From positions 248,001 through 312,000 of the forward strand of contig NZ_PZZP01000001.1 in NCBI RefSeq assembly GCF_003046315.1: a stretch of DNA of 64,000 nucleotides. Direction: 5' to 3'. The stretch is from Desmospora activa DSM 45169. GTDB lineage: Bacteria; Bacillota; Bacilli; Thermoactinomycetales; DSM-45169. The notes below the pieces were generated by a model. That model was not told the origin of the DNA. It was given only the letters and a program-made list of their open reading frames with translations, and made no database searches. Made by a program: the position numbers and the translations under genes. Positions 15,498 to 24,095 of this stretch are shown in pieces (position 1 is the stretch's first letter; the number at the start of each line of letters is the position of its first letter).

Positions 15498-15794
15498 ATG
15501 GACATTCATATTACCCCAAAAGCGCTTGCTTGGTTTCAGCAGGAAATGGGACTGGTCGCGGGGGATGAATTGCGGTTTCACATCCGTTATGACGATGCGC
15601 ACTCAGCGGAGCGGGATAAACACGGCTTTTCTTTGCGTTTGACGGTGGAGCCGTCCAGGCGACCAGGAGTGAGTGTGGTGACCGGTGGGATTCGTTTCTT
15701 TGTGGAAGAGGATGAACTCTGGTTCTTTGACGGCAAGAATTTGCGGGTGGAATGGGATGAACGGCGTGAGATGGTACGTTTTGTTACGTCCTAA
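15498..15794 (+). CDS. HesB/YneR-family protein
   Basis: 98 residues. MDIHITPKALAWFQQEM, GDELRFHIRYD, GFSLRLTVEP and the FFVEEDELWFFDGKNLRVEW block match the YneR branch of the HesB/IscA fold. Unlike true A-type carriers there is no Cys at all, so it cannot ligate an Fe-S cluster in the IscA way. Function unknown. Start ATG 15498 lies behind AAAGGGGA. Monocistronic. Confidence 0.85.
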   Translation: MDIHITPKALAWFQQEMGLVAGDELRFHIRYDDAHSAERDKHGFSLRLTVEPSRRPGVSVVTGGIRFFVEEDELWFFDGKNLRVEWDERREMVRFVTS

Positions 15795-15843
15795 GGTATC
15801 CACTGCTGGGATTCGTGAAAACGCAATACCCCACTAATAGTAA

Positions 15844-15889
15844 AAGAAATGGCGTCTACATCCAAAGAATGGAGATAGGCGCTTTTCTT
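15844..15889 (+). terminator. Possible terminator after the YneR-type gene
   Basis: AAGAAA-GCG-CTA-TCC pairs with GGA-TAG-CGC-TTTCTT with small symmetric bulges. The stem is imperfect and the T-tract (TTTTCTTG) short. Confidence 0.35.
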
Positions 15890-16066
15890 GTGAATATCTT
15901 GGGTTGAGAACTGGATCCTAGCCTGTGATTCATTATGATGTCCATTTCAAGTGGATTAAGTGATGCTTGTCTGAGAGGGGAGGGTCAAAATAAAGTTCAA
16001 AACTTCGAAGATTGAGGGTATGTCTGGGTTATATGGAGATAGAGAGAGTGTATGTCGTTGTTATCC

Positions 16067-16118
16067 CCTCCCCTTCCCCTCCTTCTCAGCCCCTCTCCCC
16101 CTCTCCCCTCATTCCCAT
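16067..16118. other. Homopyrimidine tract
   Basis: About 50 bases almost entirely C and T (for example CCCCTCCCCTTCCCCTCC, then CCCCTCTCCCCCTCTCCCC) just downstream of and touching the 3' end of the minus-strand DUF1992 gene. The 15795-16108 interval otherwise holds only the weak hairpin above; a short open frame across the tract is not credible as a gene. Confidence 0.6.
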
Positions 16119-16525
16119 CGCTGTAGCGCTACATCTAAATTATCGATCGAAACCAATCCCTTCTGTAGTGAAGGGTGTGGGCACATTTGATTATATTTAC
16201 GGATCATGCGGTTGATGGTATCGATTTGTTCATGATCGGCGGGTGAGGGTTCCTCATGCAACTGTTGCTGTGCTTCCCGGATGTGATCCCGTATCTGGTG
16301 TTGTAGTTCCACCCATGGCGGCTTGTAGTTGGCGTTTTTGAGGATGTTGCTAAAGGCGTCTCCCTTTAGGTTTTTTGGTGGAATCGGTTTTCCCATGCCG
16401 GAAAGGTGCTTAAACTCTCCTTTTTGTGCGTGTTCTTTTACGCTTTGCTCTACGATCTGATCGATGATGTCACCGGATTGGGTGGAAGTTTGTTTTTTCT
16501 CATTGGGCTTTTTCTGTTCTTTCAT
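16109..16525 (-). CDS. DUF1992 (DnaJ-C28-like conserved domain) protein
   Basis: 138 residues. The core IIDQIVEQSVKEHAQKGEF, LSGMGKPIPPKNL, ANYKPPWVELQHQIRD matches the DUF1992 domain found alone in bacteria and in eukaryotic DNAJC28. Role unknown. Start ATG at 16525 overlaps the 3' end of glcF by 26 bases, so it is the third gene of the glcD-glcF transcript. Confidence 0.88.
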   Translation of the reverse strand: MKEQKKPNEKKQTSTQSGDIIDQIVEQSVKEHAQKGEFKHLSGMGKPIPPKNLKGDAFSNILKNANYKPPWVELQHQIRDHIREAQQQLHEEPSPADHEQIDTINRMIRKYNQMCPHPSLQKGLVSIDNLDVALQRWE

Positions 16526-17891
16526 GTGCGTTTTCCCCTTTCTTCATCGATTGCATCAAGAGATCCACCAGATGAAGAGCCTCCATACGATCATGCAATC
16601 CTGCCCGTTCAATGCCCAGTTTCATTTGTAAGAGACAGCCGGGATTGGTGGTGACGAGGATGTCGGCGGCGGTTTCTTTGACGTGATTCATCTTTTCGTC
16701 AAGGATGTTCATGGAGGTTTCAGGATGAGTCAAGTTATAAATGCCCGCAGAACCACAGCAACGATCCCCCTCAAATAAGTCGACATAAGTAGCATCAGGA
16801 ATGGATCGTATCAAGGATTCCGGAGCGCCGGCCACCTTCATGCCGTTTTGGAGATGGCAGGAGTGCTGGTAGGTGATTCGTTTCGGTAGCGATTGCAGCG
16901 GGAGAGGATTGCCTGCCAGCAACAGCTGGCTAATATCCCGGATGCGAGTGGAAAACCAATGAGCATCCGCTTGCCACTTAGCGTCATCCTTTAGCAAATA
17001 GGAGGTTTCCATCAATTGGGCGCCACATCCGCCGGCGTTGGAGGCAATCCAATCCACATCCGCTTGGCGAAAGGTTTGGATATTGTGACGGGCTAACTCC
17101 AGAGCTTCCCCTTCCTCTCCAGAGTGGGCGTGTAAGGCACCACAGCAGGTTTGCTCAGGCGGAATTACCACCTCATATCCGGCGGCGGCCAGCAGACGGG
17201 CGGTGTTTTCATTGGTATCAGCAAAAACGACATCCATGATGCAGCCGCGAAAAAGGCCGACTCGCCCCCGTTTCTTCCCTTGTGCCGGGATGACGGTTCC
17301 GATTCGCTCCACAACTCCCTGTGAAGATGCGGCGGGAAGGATACGATCCAGCTGGCGCAAATGTAAAGGCAAGATTCGCGCCAACCCGCTTTTGTGTACA
17401 AACCAGTGTAATCCTGTTTTTCGGTATAAGGCCAGCGTCGCTCCCATCAGGCGTAAGCGGTAGCGATGGGGGAAGAGTCCCCTCAAAAAGAGCTTTCGCA
17501 ATCCTTTTTCCCGTTGAGATTGCGGGGCATGTTCCGCGATGGCGGCCCGGGATTGCTCCAATAAGCGGCCAAAGCGGACATCGGCGGGGCAAGCGCTTTC
17601 ACATGCACGGCAGCCGAGACAAAAGTCCATCTGCTGTTGAAAAGCGGGATCCGGCATCATCCAGCCGTCGTGAGCCGCTTTCATCAGGGCGATTCGTCCC
17701 CGGGGAGAAGCGGCTTCCAATCCGGTTTCGCGGTAGGTGGGACAGGCGGGGAGACAGAAGCCGCAGCGCATGCAGTTGGTTAACTCCTCCGTATCCAGGG
17801 TGAGGGCGAGCTTCCTCCCCAGTTCGTTCCAAGGGGAAGCGGCAGCGTTGTGATTGACCATTTTGGCTTTTGTTGGAGCGGTTTGTGTCAT
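16500..17891 (-). CDS. glcF: Glycolate oxidase iron-sulfur subunit
   Basis: 463 residues. Two ferredoxin-type [4Fe-4S] motifs: Cys40/43/46/50 (CMRCGFCLPACP) and Cys91/94/97/101 (CLGCRACESACP), followed by two CCG domains (QTCCGALHAHSG; DRCCGSAGIYNL) that may bind another cluster. Passes electrons from the flavin of GlcD to the respiratory chain during oxidation of glycolate (or a related 2-hydroxyacid) to the oxoacid. It abuts glcD with no gap. GlcE is absent, as in Bacillus-type two-subunit enzymes. Confidence 0.93.
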   Translation of the reverse strand: MTQTAPTKAKMVNHNAAASPWNELGRKLALTLDTEELTNCMRCGFCLPACPTYRETGLEAASPRGRIALMKAAHDGWMMPDPAFQQQMDFCLGCRACESACPADVRFGRLLEQSRAAIAEHAPQSQREKGLRKLFLRGLFPHRYRLRLMGATLALYRKTGLHWFVHKSGLARILPLHLRQLDRILPAASSQGVVERIGTVIPAQGKKRGRVGLFRGCIMDVVFADTNENTARLLAAAGYEVVIPPEQTCCGALHAHSGEEGEALELARHNIQTFRQADVDWIASNAGGCGAQLMETSYLLKDDAKWQADAHWFSTRIRDISQLLLAGNPLPLQSLPKRITYQHSCHLQNGMKVAGAPESLIRSIPDATYVDLFEGDRCCGSAGIYNLTHPETSMNILDEKMNHVKETAADILVTTNPGCLLQMKLGIERAGLHDRMEALHLVDLLMQSMKKGENAHERTEKAQ

Positions 17892-19301
17892 TTACGTTCC
17901 CCCCTTTCGCGGGAGGGAACGGTCGCTAAAAATCTTGCCGGGGTTTAAGATGCCCTGTGGATCAAATGCTCGCTTAATCCCTTTCATTACCTCAATCCCG
18001 GTTTTACCCACCTGCCATTCTAAAAACGGAGCTTTGGCCATGCCGACGCCGTGTTCCCCGGTGATAGTCCCCCCTAGTTGGAGGGCGGTTTCAACCATAT
18101 CGGCAAACGCTTGCTCCACTCGTTCGATTTCTGCTTGATTACGGGCATCGGTTAAAAAGGTGGGATGCAGATTGCCGTCGCCTGCATGGCCAAAGGTGCA
18201 GATCTCAAGATTGTATTCAGCGGCGATGCGATTGATCGCCCGCACCATATCGGCAATGCGGGAGCGTGGTACGGTCGTATCCTCCAGGATCAAAGTGGGG
18301 CGGAGGCGGGCCAGAGCGGAGAGAGCACTGCGACGGGCGGCCAACAAGCGCGACCCATCCGCTTCCGTCTCGGCGATGGCGATGTGAGCGGCACCATTGT
18401 CGGCAGCAATCCGGTGAATACATTGGATATCTTGCTCCACGAGCACTGGCGGTCCATCCTGTTCAATTAACAGGATTGCGTCCATCTCCTGAGGCAGCCC
18501 GATCCGGGCGTATTCCTCTACTACCTGTATGGTTTTCCGGTCCATAAATTCCAGGGTGCAGGGGATGATACCAGCGGCGATAATGGCGGATACCGTACGG
18601 GCGGCGGCATCTAAATCGTCAAAGTGTGCGACTAGTGCGCGACGACTTTGCGGGAGCGGGATCAGTTTTAGGGTGGCTTCGGTGATAATGGCCAGGGTGC
18701 CCTCTGACCCAATCAATAATTTGGTGAGATCATATCCGGCCACATCTTTATACAGTTTTCCGCCTGTGCGCAGGATTTCGCCATTGGCCAACACCGCTTC
18801 CAGCCCAAGGACGTAATCTTTGGTCGTGCCATACTTTAAGCCGCGCAAACCACCGGAGCATTCCGCGATATTACCGCCGAGTGTGGAGATTTTCATGCTG
18901 CTGGGATCAGGGGGATAAAAAAGGCCTTCCTTTTCTACCGCTTGATGTAGCGCTTGTGTATAGACCCCTGGTTGCACGGTCGCCGTCAGGTTTTCCTTAT
19001 CGATCTCCAAAATGCGATTCATACGGGTCATCACCATGACCAGCCCACCGTTAACGGGGACGGTGTCGGCGCTTAGATTGCTTCCAGATCCCCGTCCAAT
19101 AACAGGAGTGTTATATTTGGAGGCGATGCGAAGCACGCTCTGTACCTCTTGCGTGGTGGATGGGAAGACAACGCCATCGGGCATGGACTGATACAGGGGA
19201 GTAGCGTCATAGGAGTAGCTGACACGCGACTCGGTATCGTCTCGTACATGAGCATCCCCCAGGACCGCTACCAACTCCGCTTTCATTTCCGACTTTAACA
19301 T
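17892..19301 (-). CDS. glcD: Glycolate oxidase FAD subunit
   Basis: 469 residues. FAD-binding PCMH domain: VIGRGSGSNLS, MTRMNRILEID, STLGGNIAECSGGLRGLKYG, and GSEGTLAIITEATLKL. The C-terminal FAD-oxidase domain carries FGHAGDGNLHPTFL and GTITGEHGVGMAK, the substrate/metal His motifs of D-2-hydroxyacid dehydrogenases. First gene of the glcD-glcF-DUF1992 operon. D-lactate or other hydroxyacids are possible substrates. A small palindrome overlaps its ribosome binding site. Confidence 0.93.
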   Translation of the reverse strand: MLKSEMKAELVAVLGDAHVRDDTESRVSYSYDATPLYQSMPDGVVFPSTTQEVQSVLRIASKYNTPVIGRGSGSNLSADTVPVNGGLVMVMTRMNRILEIDKENLTATVQPGVYTQALHQAVEKEGLFYPPDPSSMKISTLGGNIAECSGGLRGLKYGTTKDYVLGLEAVLANGEILRTGGKLYKDVAGYDLTKLLIGSEGTLAIITEATLKLIPLPQSRRALVAHFDDLDAAARTVSAIIAAGIIPCTLEFMDRKTIQVVEEYARIGLPQEMDAILLIEQDGPPVLVEQDIQCIHRIAADNGAAHIAIAETEADGSRLLAARRSALSALARLRPTLILEDTTVPRSRIADMVRAINRIAAEYNLEICTFGHAGDGNLHPTFLTDARNQAEIERVEQAFADMVETALQLGGTITGEHGVGMAKAPFLEWQVGKTGIEVMKGIKRAFDPQGILNPGKIFSDRSLPRKGGT

Positions 19302-19302
19302 G

Positions 19303-19317
19303 AGGAGGTTTCCTCCT
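19303..19317 (-). promoter_or_regulatory. Ribosome binding site of glcD inside a short hairpin
   Basis: On the minus strand AGGAGG-AAA-CCTCCT immediately precedes the ATG (19301-19299). The Shine-Dalgarno AGGAGG is perfectly complementary to the six bases three positions downstream, so it may be partly occluded in the mRNA. Confidence 0.45.
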
Positions 19318-19470
19318 TCGCACGCTTCTTAGATTATGGCGAGACCTTCAACAAGAGCCATCCTATTGCGGTTTTTAAGACGCCAATGCTCTTTGATACC
19401 ACACTATCATATTGGGATAAAACTGAAAACGATTTCAGGGAGGGAGTACAAGGCAGGACGAGCCGAATGA

Positions 19471-19626
19471 ACAACCCTCGCTGCGGCATTGATTTGGTTC
19501 TTTAATCGTCGGCTTGCTCAAAAAAACGATGTACCGCGGCAAACGGTTACTCGCATCGCCTGGGCGATGGCGGTGATTACCGCCCCATGGATGTTTCTGA
19601 TCCCGCTCTCTCTTTTTCCTGTGTGA
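19471..19626 (+). pseudogene. Possible remnant of a membrane protein gene
   Basis: The frame after stop 19468-19470 reads ...AAALIWFFNRRLAQKND and later IAWAMAVITAPWMFLIPL before TGA 19624. It looks like the last two membrane segments of a larger protein. No start with a ribosome binding site is visible, and two hairpins follow. The rest of the 19302-19740 interval shows no gene. Confidence 0.3.
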
Positions 19627-19638
19627 TCATGAAACCTA

Positions 19639-19674
19639 GCGACAGGGCCCGGTTTCCGGTACAGCTCCTGTCGC
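19639..19674 (+). other. Stem-loop GCGACAGG/CCTGTCGC
   Basis: Perfect 8-bp arms (19639-19646, 19667-19674) around 20 bases, just after the membrane-protein remnant. No T-tract. Confidence 0.4.
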
Positions 19675-19704
19675 CAGTGACAATCAAGCAGAGTGTCTAC
19701 AGGA

Positions 19705-19731
19705 TCTCCGACTACTGATCGGGGACTTTTT
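19705..19731 (+). terminator. Probable terminator
   Basis: TCTCCGA and TCGGGGA pair (one wobble) with a 7-base loop, then CTTTTTG. It would end transcription from the membrane-protein remnant. Confidence 0.5.
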
Positions 19732-19740
19732 GCTACACTT

Positions 19741-20106
19741 TCAAATCAAAATCAATAAAAAAGAAAGGACCGTGAGGATCAGGCCGGTAATAAAGGCGAT
19801 GGCAGCCACTTGTTTCACCTGTTGAGAGCGACTCTGCGGTTGAGCGCCGTCATCATTTAGCGGTTCGTCATATCCGCCATATTCCCGTTCCGACTTGGAT
19901 AGGAAGAGTGAGCGGAACCCTTTGGAAAACAGCGTGAAAAAACCGCCGGAGATGACAGTATAAAGTCCCGCCACCATCAACAAGATCATCCCTACCATAA
20001 ATAAATTGTTGATCAACCGAATGATACTTCCGCCTGCCGCCGCATAACACACTCCCGTAATCAGCAAACTGCTGATAGCCACCCAGCGATTTCGGCTTTG
20101 TAACAT
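19741..20106 (-). CDS. DUF3899-like small membrane protein
   Basis: 121 residues with three to four predicted membrane segments (about 8-26, 30-55, 98-120) and a hydrophilic loop (KSEREYGGYDEPLNDDG). The LFMVGMILLMVAG...GGFFTLFSKGFR pattern resembles DUF3899 proteins. Function unknown. Monocistronic, divergent from the oligopeptide transporter. Confidence 0.6.
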   Translation of the reverse strand: MLQSRNRWVAISSLLITGVCYAAAGGSIIRLINNLFMVGMILLMVAGLYTVISGGFFTLFSKGFRSLFLSKSEREYGGYDEPLNDDGAQPQSRSQQVKQVAAIAFITGLILTVLSFLLILI

Positions 20107-20292
20107 GTTTATTCTCCCTTCTGTGCAATCAATTCTAACCCACCCATCGGCAAAGGCTTAACAGTGTCTATATTTTTTCCACAGTGATGGACAATCACCT
20201 TTTTTTCAGATGAACAAGGGGTCCACCTTCCACTAATCTTAAAATCTCTGATAATTTTTGCGACAACTCTTTTCTGGCCTATGAATTTCATT

Positions 20293-20298
20293 TATAAT
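20293..20298 (+). promoter_or_regulatory. Possible -10 element upstream of first oppA
   Basis: A perfect TATAAT lies 91 bases before the first binding-protein gene. The -35 region (TTTTCT or TTCTGG) is poor, so the promoter assignment is tentative. Confidence 0.35.
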
Positions 20299-20388
20299 AT
20301 ACACTGCTTCTATATAAATCTTCTGAGTAATGATTAAGGGAAATATTACTTTTTCAATTGAACATAAATCCGAATGGGGAGGATATTG

Positions 20389-22014
20389 ATGAAGAAACGA
20401 TTGACCGTGACAATCACCCTGCTGAGCGCAATCAGCTTGGTGTTGGCGGGGTGTGGAGGGTTACAATCCGGCTCTCCCAATCAAGAAGGTGTCGATCAAA
20501 ACCAAGTGCTGAACATGACCTTGCGGGCGGAACCGGCGACGTTGGATCCGTCGTTGGTGGCTGATGCCGTTTCCTCCGATGTATTGAACAATGTGATGGA
20601 AGGGTTATACCGGATTAACAAAGACAACAAACCGGAGCCGGCGATTGCTTCCGGTGTAGAGATCTCTGAGGATAAGAAAACCTATACTTTCACCTTGCGC
20701 GATGCCAAATGGAGCAATGGTGATGCGGTAACCGCCCAAGACTTTGAGTATTCTTGGAAACGTACGTTGAATCCGGAAACCACGGCGGAATATGCTTATA
20801 TTCTCTACTCGATCAAAAATGCCGAAGCATACAATACAGGTGAGGCTTCCGCCGATGAGGTAGGTGTGAAAGCCTTAGACGAAAAAACACTGGAAGTGGA
20901 ATTGGAAGCACCCAGTCCATACTTTCTCAGTTTGACCGCTTTTAGCAACTACCTTCCGCAAAATCAATCCGCAGTTGAAGAATTTGGGGAAAAATACGGA
21001 ACAGAAGCGGATAAAATGGTGTACAACGGTCCCTTTCATGTGTCCGAGTGGAAGCATGAACAAAATGTACAATTGAAAAAAAGTGATACCTACTGGGATC
21101 GGAACGCGGTCCGTCTGGAGCTCGCCAACTTGAATATCGTCAAAGAGACTTCCCTGGCGGCCAACTTGTATACGGGAAACGAAGCCGATGTGGTTGAATT
21201 GAGTTCCGAGTTGGCAGATGCGTTTAAGAAAAGCCCGGAGTATTTGCCTTACACAGGCTCGACGACACAGTATTTGGTTTTTAACACCACCAATCAGTTC
21301 CTGTCTAATCCCAATATTCGTAAAGCCCTGAGCTACGCGATCGATCGAGATTCACTCGTTAAAATTATGAAGGATGGTTCCGAGCCCGCTTACGGTTTTG
21401 TGCCGCCTACGATCTTTACCAGCGATAATAAAGTTTTCCGTGAGGAAGCTTCCGACCAACATCAGTATAACCCCCAGGAAGCGAAACGGTTGTTGCAGGA
21501 AGGGATGGCGGAGTTGGGGCTTACTTCCACTCCGAGCCTGACGATGTTAAGTTATGATGATCATCGCAAAGATGCCGCCGTATTTATGCAGGAGCAATTG
21601 CGCAGCAATCTGGATTTAGAGGTACGGATTGATCCCAAGCCTTTTAAGCAAAAGTTGGATCGTGAACTGGAAGGCGACTTTGAAATCACCTTTGCCGGTT
21701 GGGGAGCGGACTTTAATGATCCGCAAACATTCCTTGACATTTATGTGAGTGATGGAGCCTACAACTGGGCACAATGGTCTAACGAAAAGTACGATGAGTT
21801 GATTAAGAGCTCCATCGGCAACCCAAACAATGAAGAGCGGACGAAAAACCTCGTCGAAGCGGAAAAGATCTTGATGGAGGAAGCGCCAATCGCTCCTATC
21901 ACCTACGCAGGTAAAATCTACCTACAAAAACAATATGTCAAAGGAATCTACCGCCACCCTGTCGGTGCTGAATTAAGCCTCAAATGGGCGTATTTGGATG
22001 GAAAAGAAAAGTAA
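20389..22014 (+). CDS. oppA: Oligopeptide ABC transporter substrate-binding lipoprotein (first copy)
   Basis: 541 residues. Lipoprotein signal peptide (MKKRLTVTITLL) with lipobox LVLAGC; SBP family 5 body with AEPATLDPS, NVMEGLYRINKD, YTFTLRDAKWSNGD, DFEYSWKRTLNPETT and YAIDRDSL. Anchored outside the membrane, it captures peptides for the Opp permease. ATG 20389 follows GGGGAGG. Its own terminator and 338 bases separate it from the second copy, so the two may be expressed independently. The copies clearly arose by duplication. Confidence 0.94.
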   Translation: MKKRLTVTITLLSAISLVLAGCGGLQSGSPNQEGVDQNQVLNMTLRAEPATLDPSLVADAVSSDVLNNVMEGLYRINKDNKPEPAIASGVEISEDKKTYTFTLRDAKWSNGDAVTAQDFEYSWKRTLNPETTAEYAYILYSIKNAEAYNTGEASADEVGVKALDEKTLEVELEAPSPYFLSLTAFSNYLPQNQSAVEEFGEKYGTEADKMVYNGPFHVSEWKHEQNVQLKKSDTYWDRNAVRLELANLNIVKETSLAANLYTGNEADVVELSSELADAFKKSPEYLPYTGSTTQYLVFNTTNQFLSNPNIRKALSYAIDRDSLVKIMKDGSEPAYGFVPPTIFTSDNKVFREEASDQHQYNPQEAKRLLQEGMAELGLTSTPSLTMLSYDDHRKDAAVFMQEQLRSNLDLEVRIDPKPFKQKLDRELEGDFEITFAGWGADFNDPQTFLDIYVSDGAYNWAQWSNEKYDELIKSSIGNPNNEERTKNLVEAEKILMEEAPIAPITYAGKIYLQKQYVKGIYRHPVGAELSLKWAYLDGKEK

Positions 22015-22023
22015 TGGTTTAGG

Positions 22024-22059
22024 AAAAGGAACTCCTCTTTTATAGGAGTTCCTTTTTTT
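22024..22059 (+). terminator. Terminator between the two oppA genes
   Basis: AAAAGGAACTCCT and AGGAGTTCCTTTTTTT form a long stem with a T-run. Confidence 0.9.
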
Positions 22060-22352
22060 ACTATAGAAAAAAGCGGTGTTCTTATGCTGTTCGTCTTTGA
22101 TTTTTTATTCATTTCAAGCTATGATAGATTTGGCTTGTGAAATATATTACGCCCAAATTTTTGTGAAATTTAGTACGTTTTCTACCAAATAGGTATAAAA
22201 TGTATATTTAATTTCGGGAAGGAATTAGAAACTTCCAGTCGAATTGGGTTAGTTGGGTAGCTTTTGGCCTATCTATTCCTTTATTATCCTTTGATGTTAT
22301 GGCGTTTTGCCCATGACATAAATAGAATTCATTTTCAAGGGGGGAATTCCCA
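22060..22352. other. Non-coding leader region before second oppA
   Basis: AT-rich interval without an open frame of note. A TATAAA at 22194-22199 is a possible -10 element, but no convincing -35 pairs with it. No riboswitch or T-box motif was recognised. Confidence 0.4.
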
Positions 22353-23969
22353 GTGAACAAGAAGTTTCAACTCTCACTGGCTATCTTATTGGTCGCCAGT
22401 CTATTTTTGAGTGCCTGTGGCGGTGTTGACCAAGATGCCGGCAGTGGCGACGGCAAACAAGTGCTACGGCTGATGCAGACGGATGAGCCGCCGGGGTTGG
22501 ATAGTGCGACTACTACCGACGCCATTTCCAATGAGCTGTTAAACAATGTAATGGAAGGTCTTTACCGTCTGGATAAGGATAACCATCCGACGGAAGGGAT
22601 GGCTGAAGACGTAAAGATCAGCAAAGATAAAAAAACCTATACCTTTACCCTGCGCGATGCAGAGTGGAGCGATGGGGAGCCGGTGACGGCGGAAAACTTT
22701 GAATATGCATGGAAGCGGGCGCTAGACCCAAAAAGCAAATCGGAATATGCGTTCCTTTTGTACCACATCGAGGGTGCTGAAGCTTATAACACCGGAGACG
22801 GAAAAGCAAAAGATGTAGCTGTCAAAGCGCTGGATGAGAAAACTCTGGAAGTGAAACTGGAAGCACCGATCCCATACTTTGAAAGCCTGCTCACCTTTAC
22901 CACCTATTATCCGCAACGGCAGGATATCGTGGAGGAGCACGGCAACAAGTATGCGACCGAAACGAATAAAATGGTGTACAACGGACCATTTGTCCTCTCA
23001 GAGTGGCAGCACGCAAAGAGCTATAAACTGGCTAAAAACGAGAAGTATTGGGATAAGGATACCGTCAAGCTGGATGAGATCACCTTTGACATTGTGAAAG
23101 ATGTGGCTACCGGCGTTAACCTGTTTGAGTCCGACAAATTGGATGTAGCAAACTTAAGCGATGACTTTGTCGATAAGTATGCAGGTAAAGATGAGGTTGT
23201 TCCGGTTCCGGAAGCAAGCACCTTCTATCTGCAATTTAATCAAGATGAAGAGTATTTTGCCAACGCCAATATCCGTAAAGCGCTCTCTATGGCGATCGAT
23301 CGTGAGACGATTACCGACAAATTGCGCAAAGACGGTTCTCAACCGGCGACCGGATTTGTACCGACTCCAATCGATGTCAATGAAAAGCCTTTCCGTGAAG
23401 TCTCCGGTGAATTGATCAGCCCCAAAGCTGATCCCAAAGAAGCGAAAAAGCTACTGGAAAAAGGCTTAAAAGAAGTGGGCATGGATAAATTGCCGACGAT
23501 TGAGATCCTTGGTTACGATACCGCTATTGCTAAAAAGGAACAAGAATATATCAAAGAAGCGCTGGAAAGCGCGTTGGGCATTAAAGTGAAGTTGCAAGTA
23601 TTGCCTTTCGCTCAAAAATTGGATCGGGAATCCAACGGTGATTTCCAAGCAAGCTTTGCTGGTTGGGGTGCCGACTACAACGATCCGATGACCTATCTAG
23701 ATGTCATGCTAACCGGTGGTTCTTATAACCGGGGTGGATGGAGCAACGAAGATTATGATAAGTTAGTGAAGAAATCGATGACCAACCCGGACTTTGAAAA
23801 GCGGGCCGATGATTTGGTTGAAGCGGAAAAGATTCTGATTGATGAGATGGGCGTAGCACCGCTCTACTTCCGTTCCCGCTTGAATCTGCAAAACGATACG
23901 GTTAAAGACATATACCGTCATCCCTTTGGTGCGGATCGCTCGTTTAAATGGGCTAGCGTCGAGAAGTAA
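22353..23969 (+). CDS. oppA: Oligopeptide ABC transporter substrate-binding lipoprotein (second copy)
   Basis: 538 residues, closely similar to the first copy throughout (NVMEGLYRLDKD, YTFTLRDAEWSDGE, NFEYAWKRALDPKS, AGWGADYNDPMTYLD). Lipobox LFLSAC near residue 21. GTG start at 22353 behind AAGGGGGG. It differs most in the N-terminal and ligand-contacting middle parts, so specificity may differ. It directly precedes the permease genes, separated by a strong hairpin. Confidence 0.94.
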   Translation: MNKKFQLSLAILLVASLFLSACGGVDQDAGSGDGKQVLRLMQTDEPPGLDSATTTDAISNELLNNVMEGLYRLDKDNHPTEGMAEDVKISKDKKTYTFTLRDAEWSDGEPVTAENFEYAWKRALDPKSKSEYAFLLYHIEGAEAYNTGDGKAKDVAVKALDEKTLEVKLEAPIPYFESLLTFTTYYPQRQDIVEEHGNKYATETNKMVYNGPFVLSEWQHAKSYKLAKNEKYWDKDTVKLDEITFDIVKDVATGVNLFESDKLDVANLSDDFVDKYAGKDEVVPVPEASTFYLQFNQDEEYFANANIRKALSMAIDRETITDKLRKDGSQPATGFVPTPIDVNEKPFREVSGELISPKADPKEAKKLLEKGLKEVGMDKLPTIEILGYDTAIAKKEQEYIKEALESALGIKVKLQVLPFAQKLDRESNGDFQASFAGWGADYNDPMTYLDVMLTGGSYNRGGWSNEDYDKLVKKSMTNPDFEKRADDLVEAEKILIDEMGVAPLYFRSRLNLQNDTVKDIYRHPFGADRSFKWASVEK

Positions 23970-23995
23970 CCCAAACCGTTTAGTCATAGGAAGCA

Positions 23996-24043
23996 GCGCA
24001 AGAAGGTATATGGTCCGGTATGGGTCATATACCTTCTGTGCGC
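23996..24043 (+). other. Intercistronic stem-loop, oppA-oppB
   Basis: GCGCAAGAAGGTATATG pairs with CATATACCTTCTGTGCGC almost perfectly around a 13-base loop. No T-tract follows. Such hairpins after binding-protein genes commonly protect the upstream mRNA 3' end, giving more binding protein than permease. Confidence 0.6.
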
Positions 24044-24095
24044 TCATGATTGAATTGGTTGATTTTTGAATTCAAATGGAAAGGGGAGTGAAGCC

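Noticed and set aside
16012-16215. Open frame across the C/T-rich tract
   Set aside because: Composition is driven by the homopyrimidine run, it has no ribosome binding site, and it overlaps the real DUF1992 gene on the other strand.
22353-23969. Second oppA as a DNA-level tandem repeat or assembly duplication
   Set aside because: The two copies are clearly diverged in protein sequence and have different upstream regions, so they are genuine paralogues.
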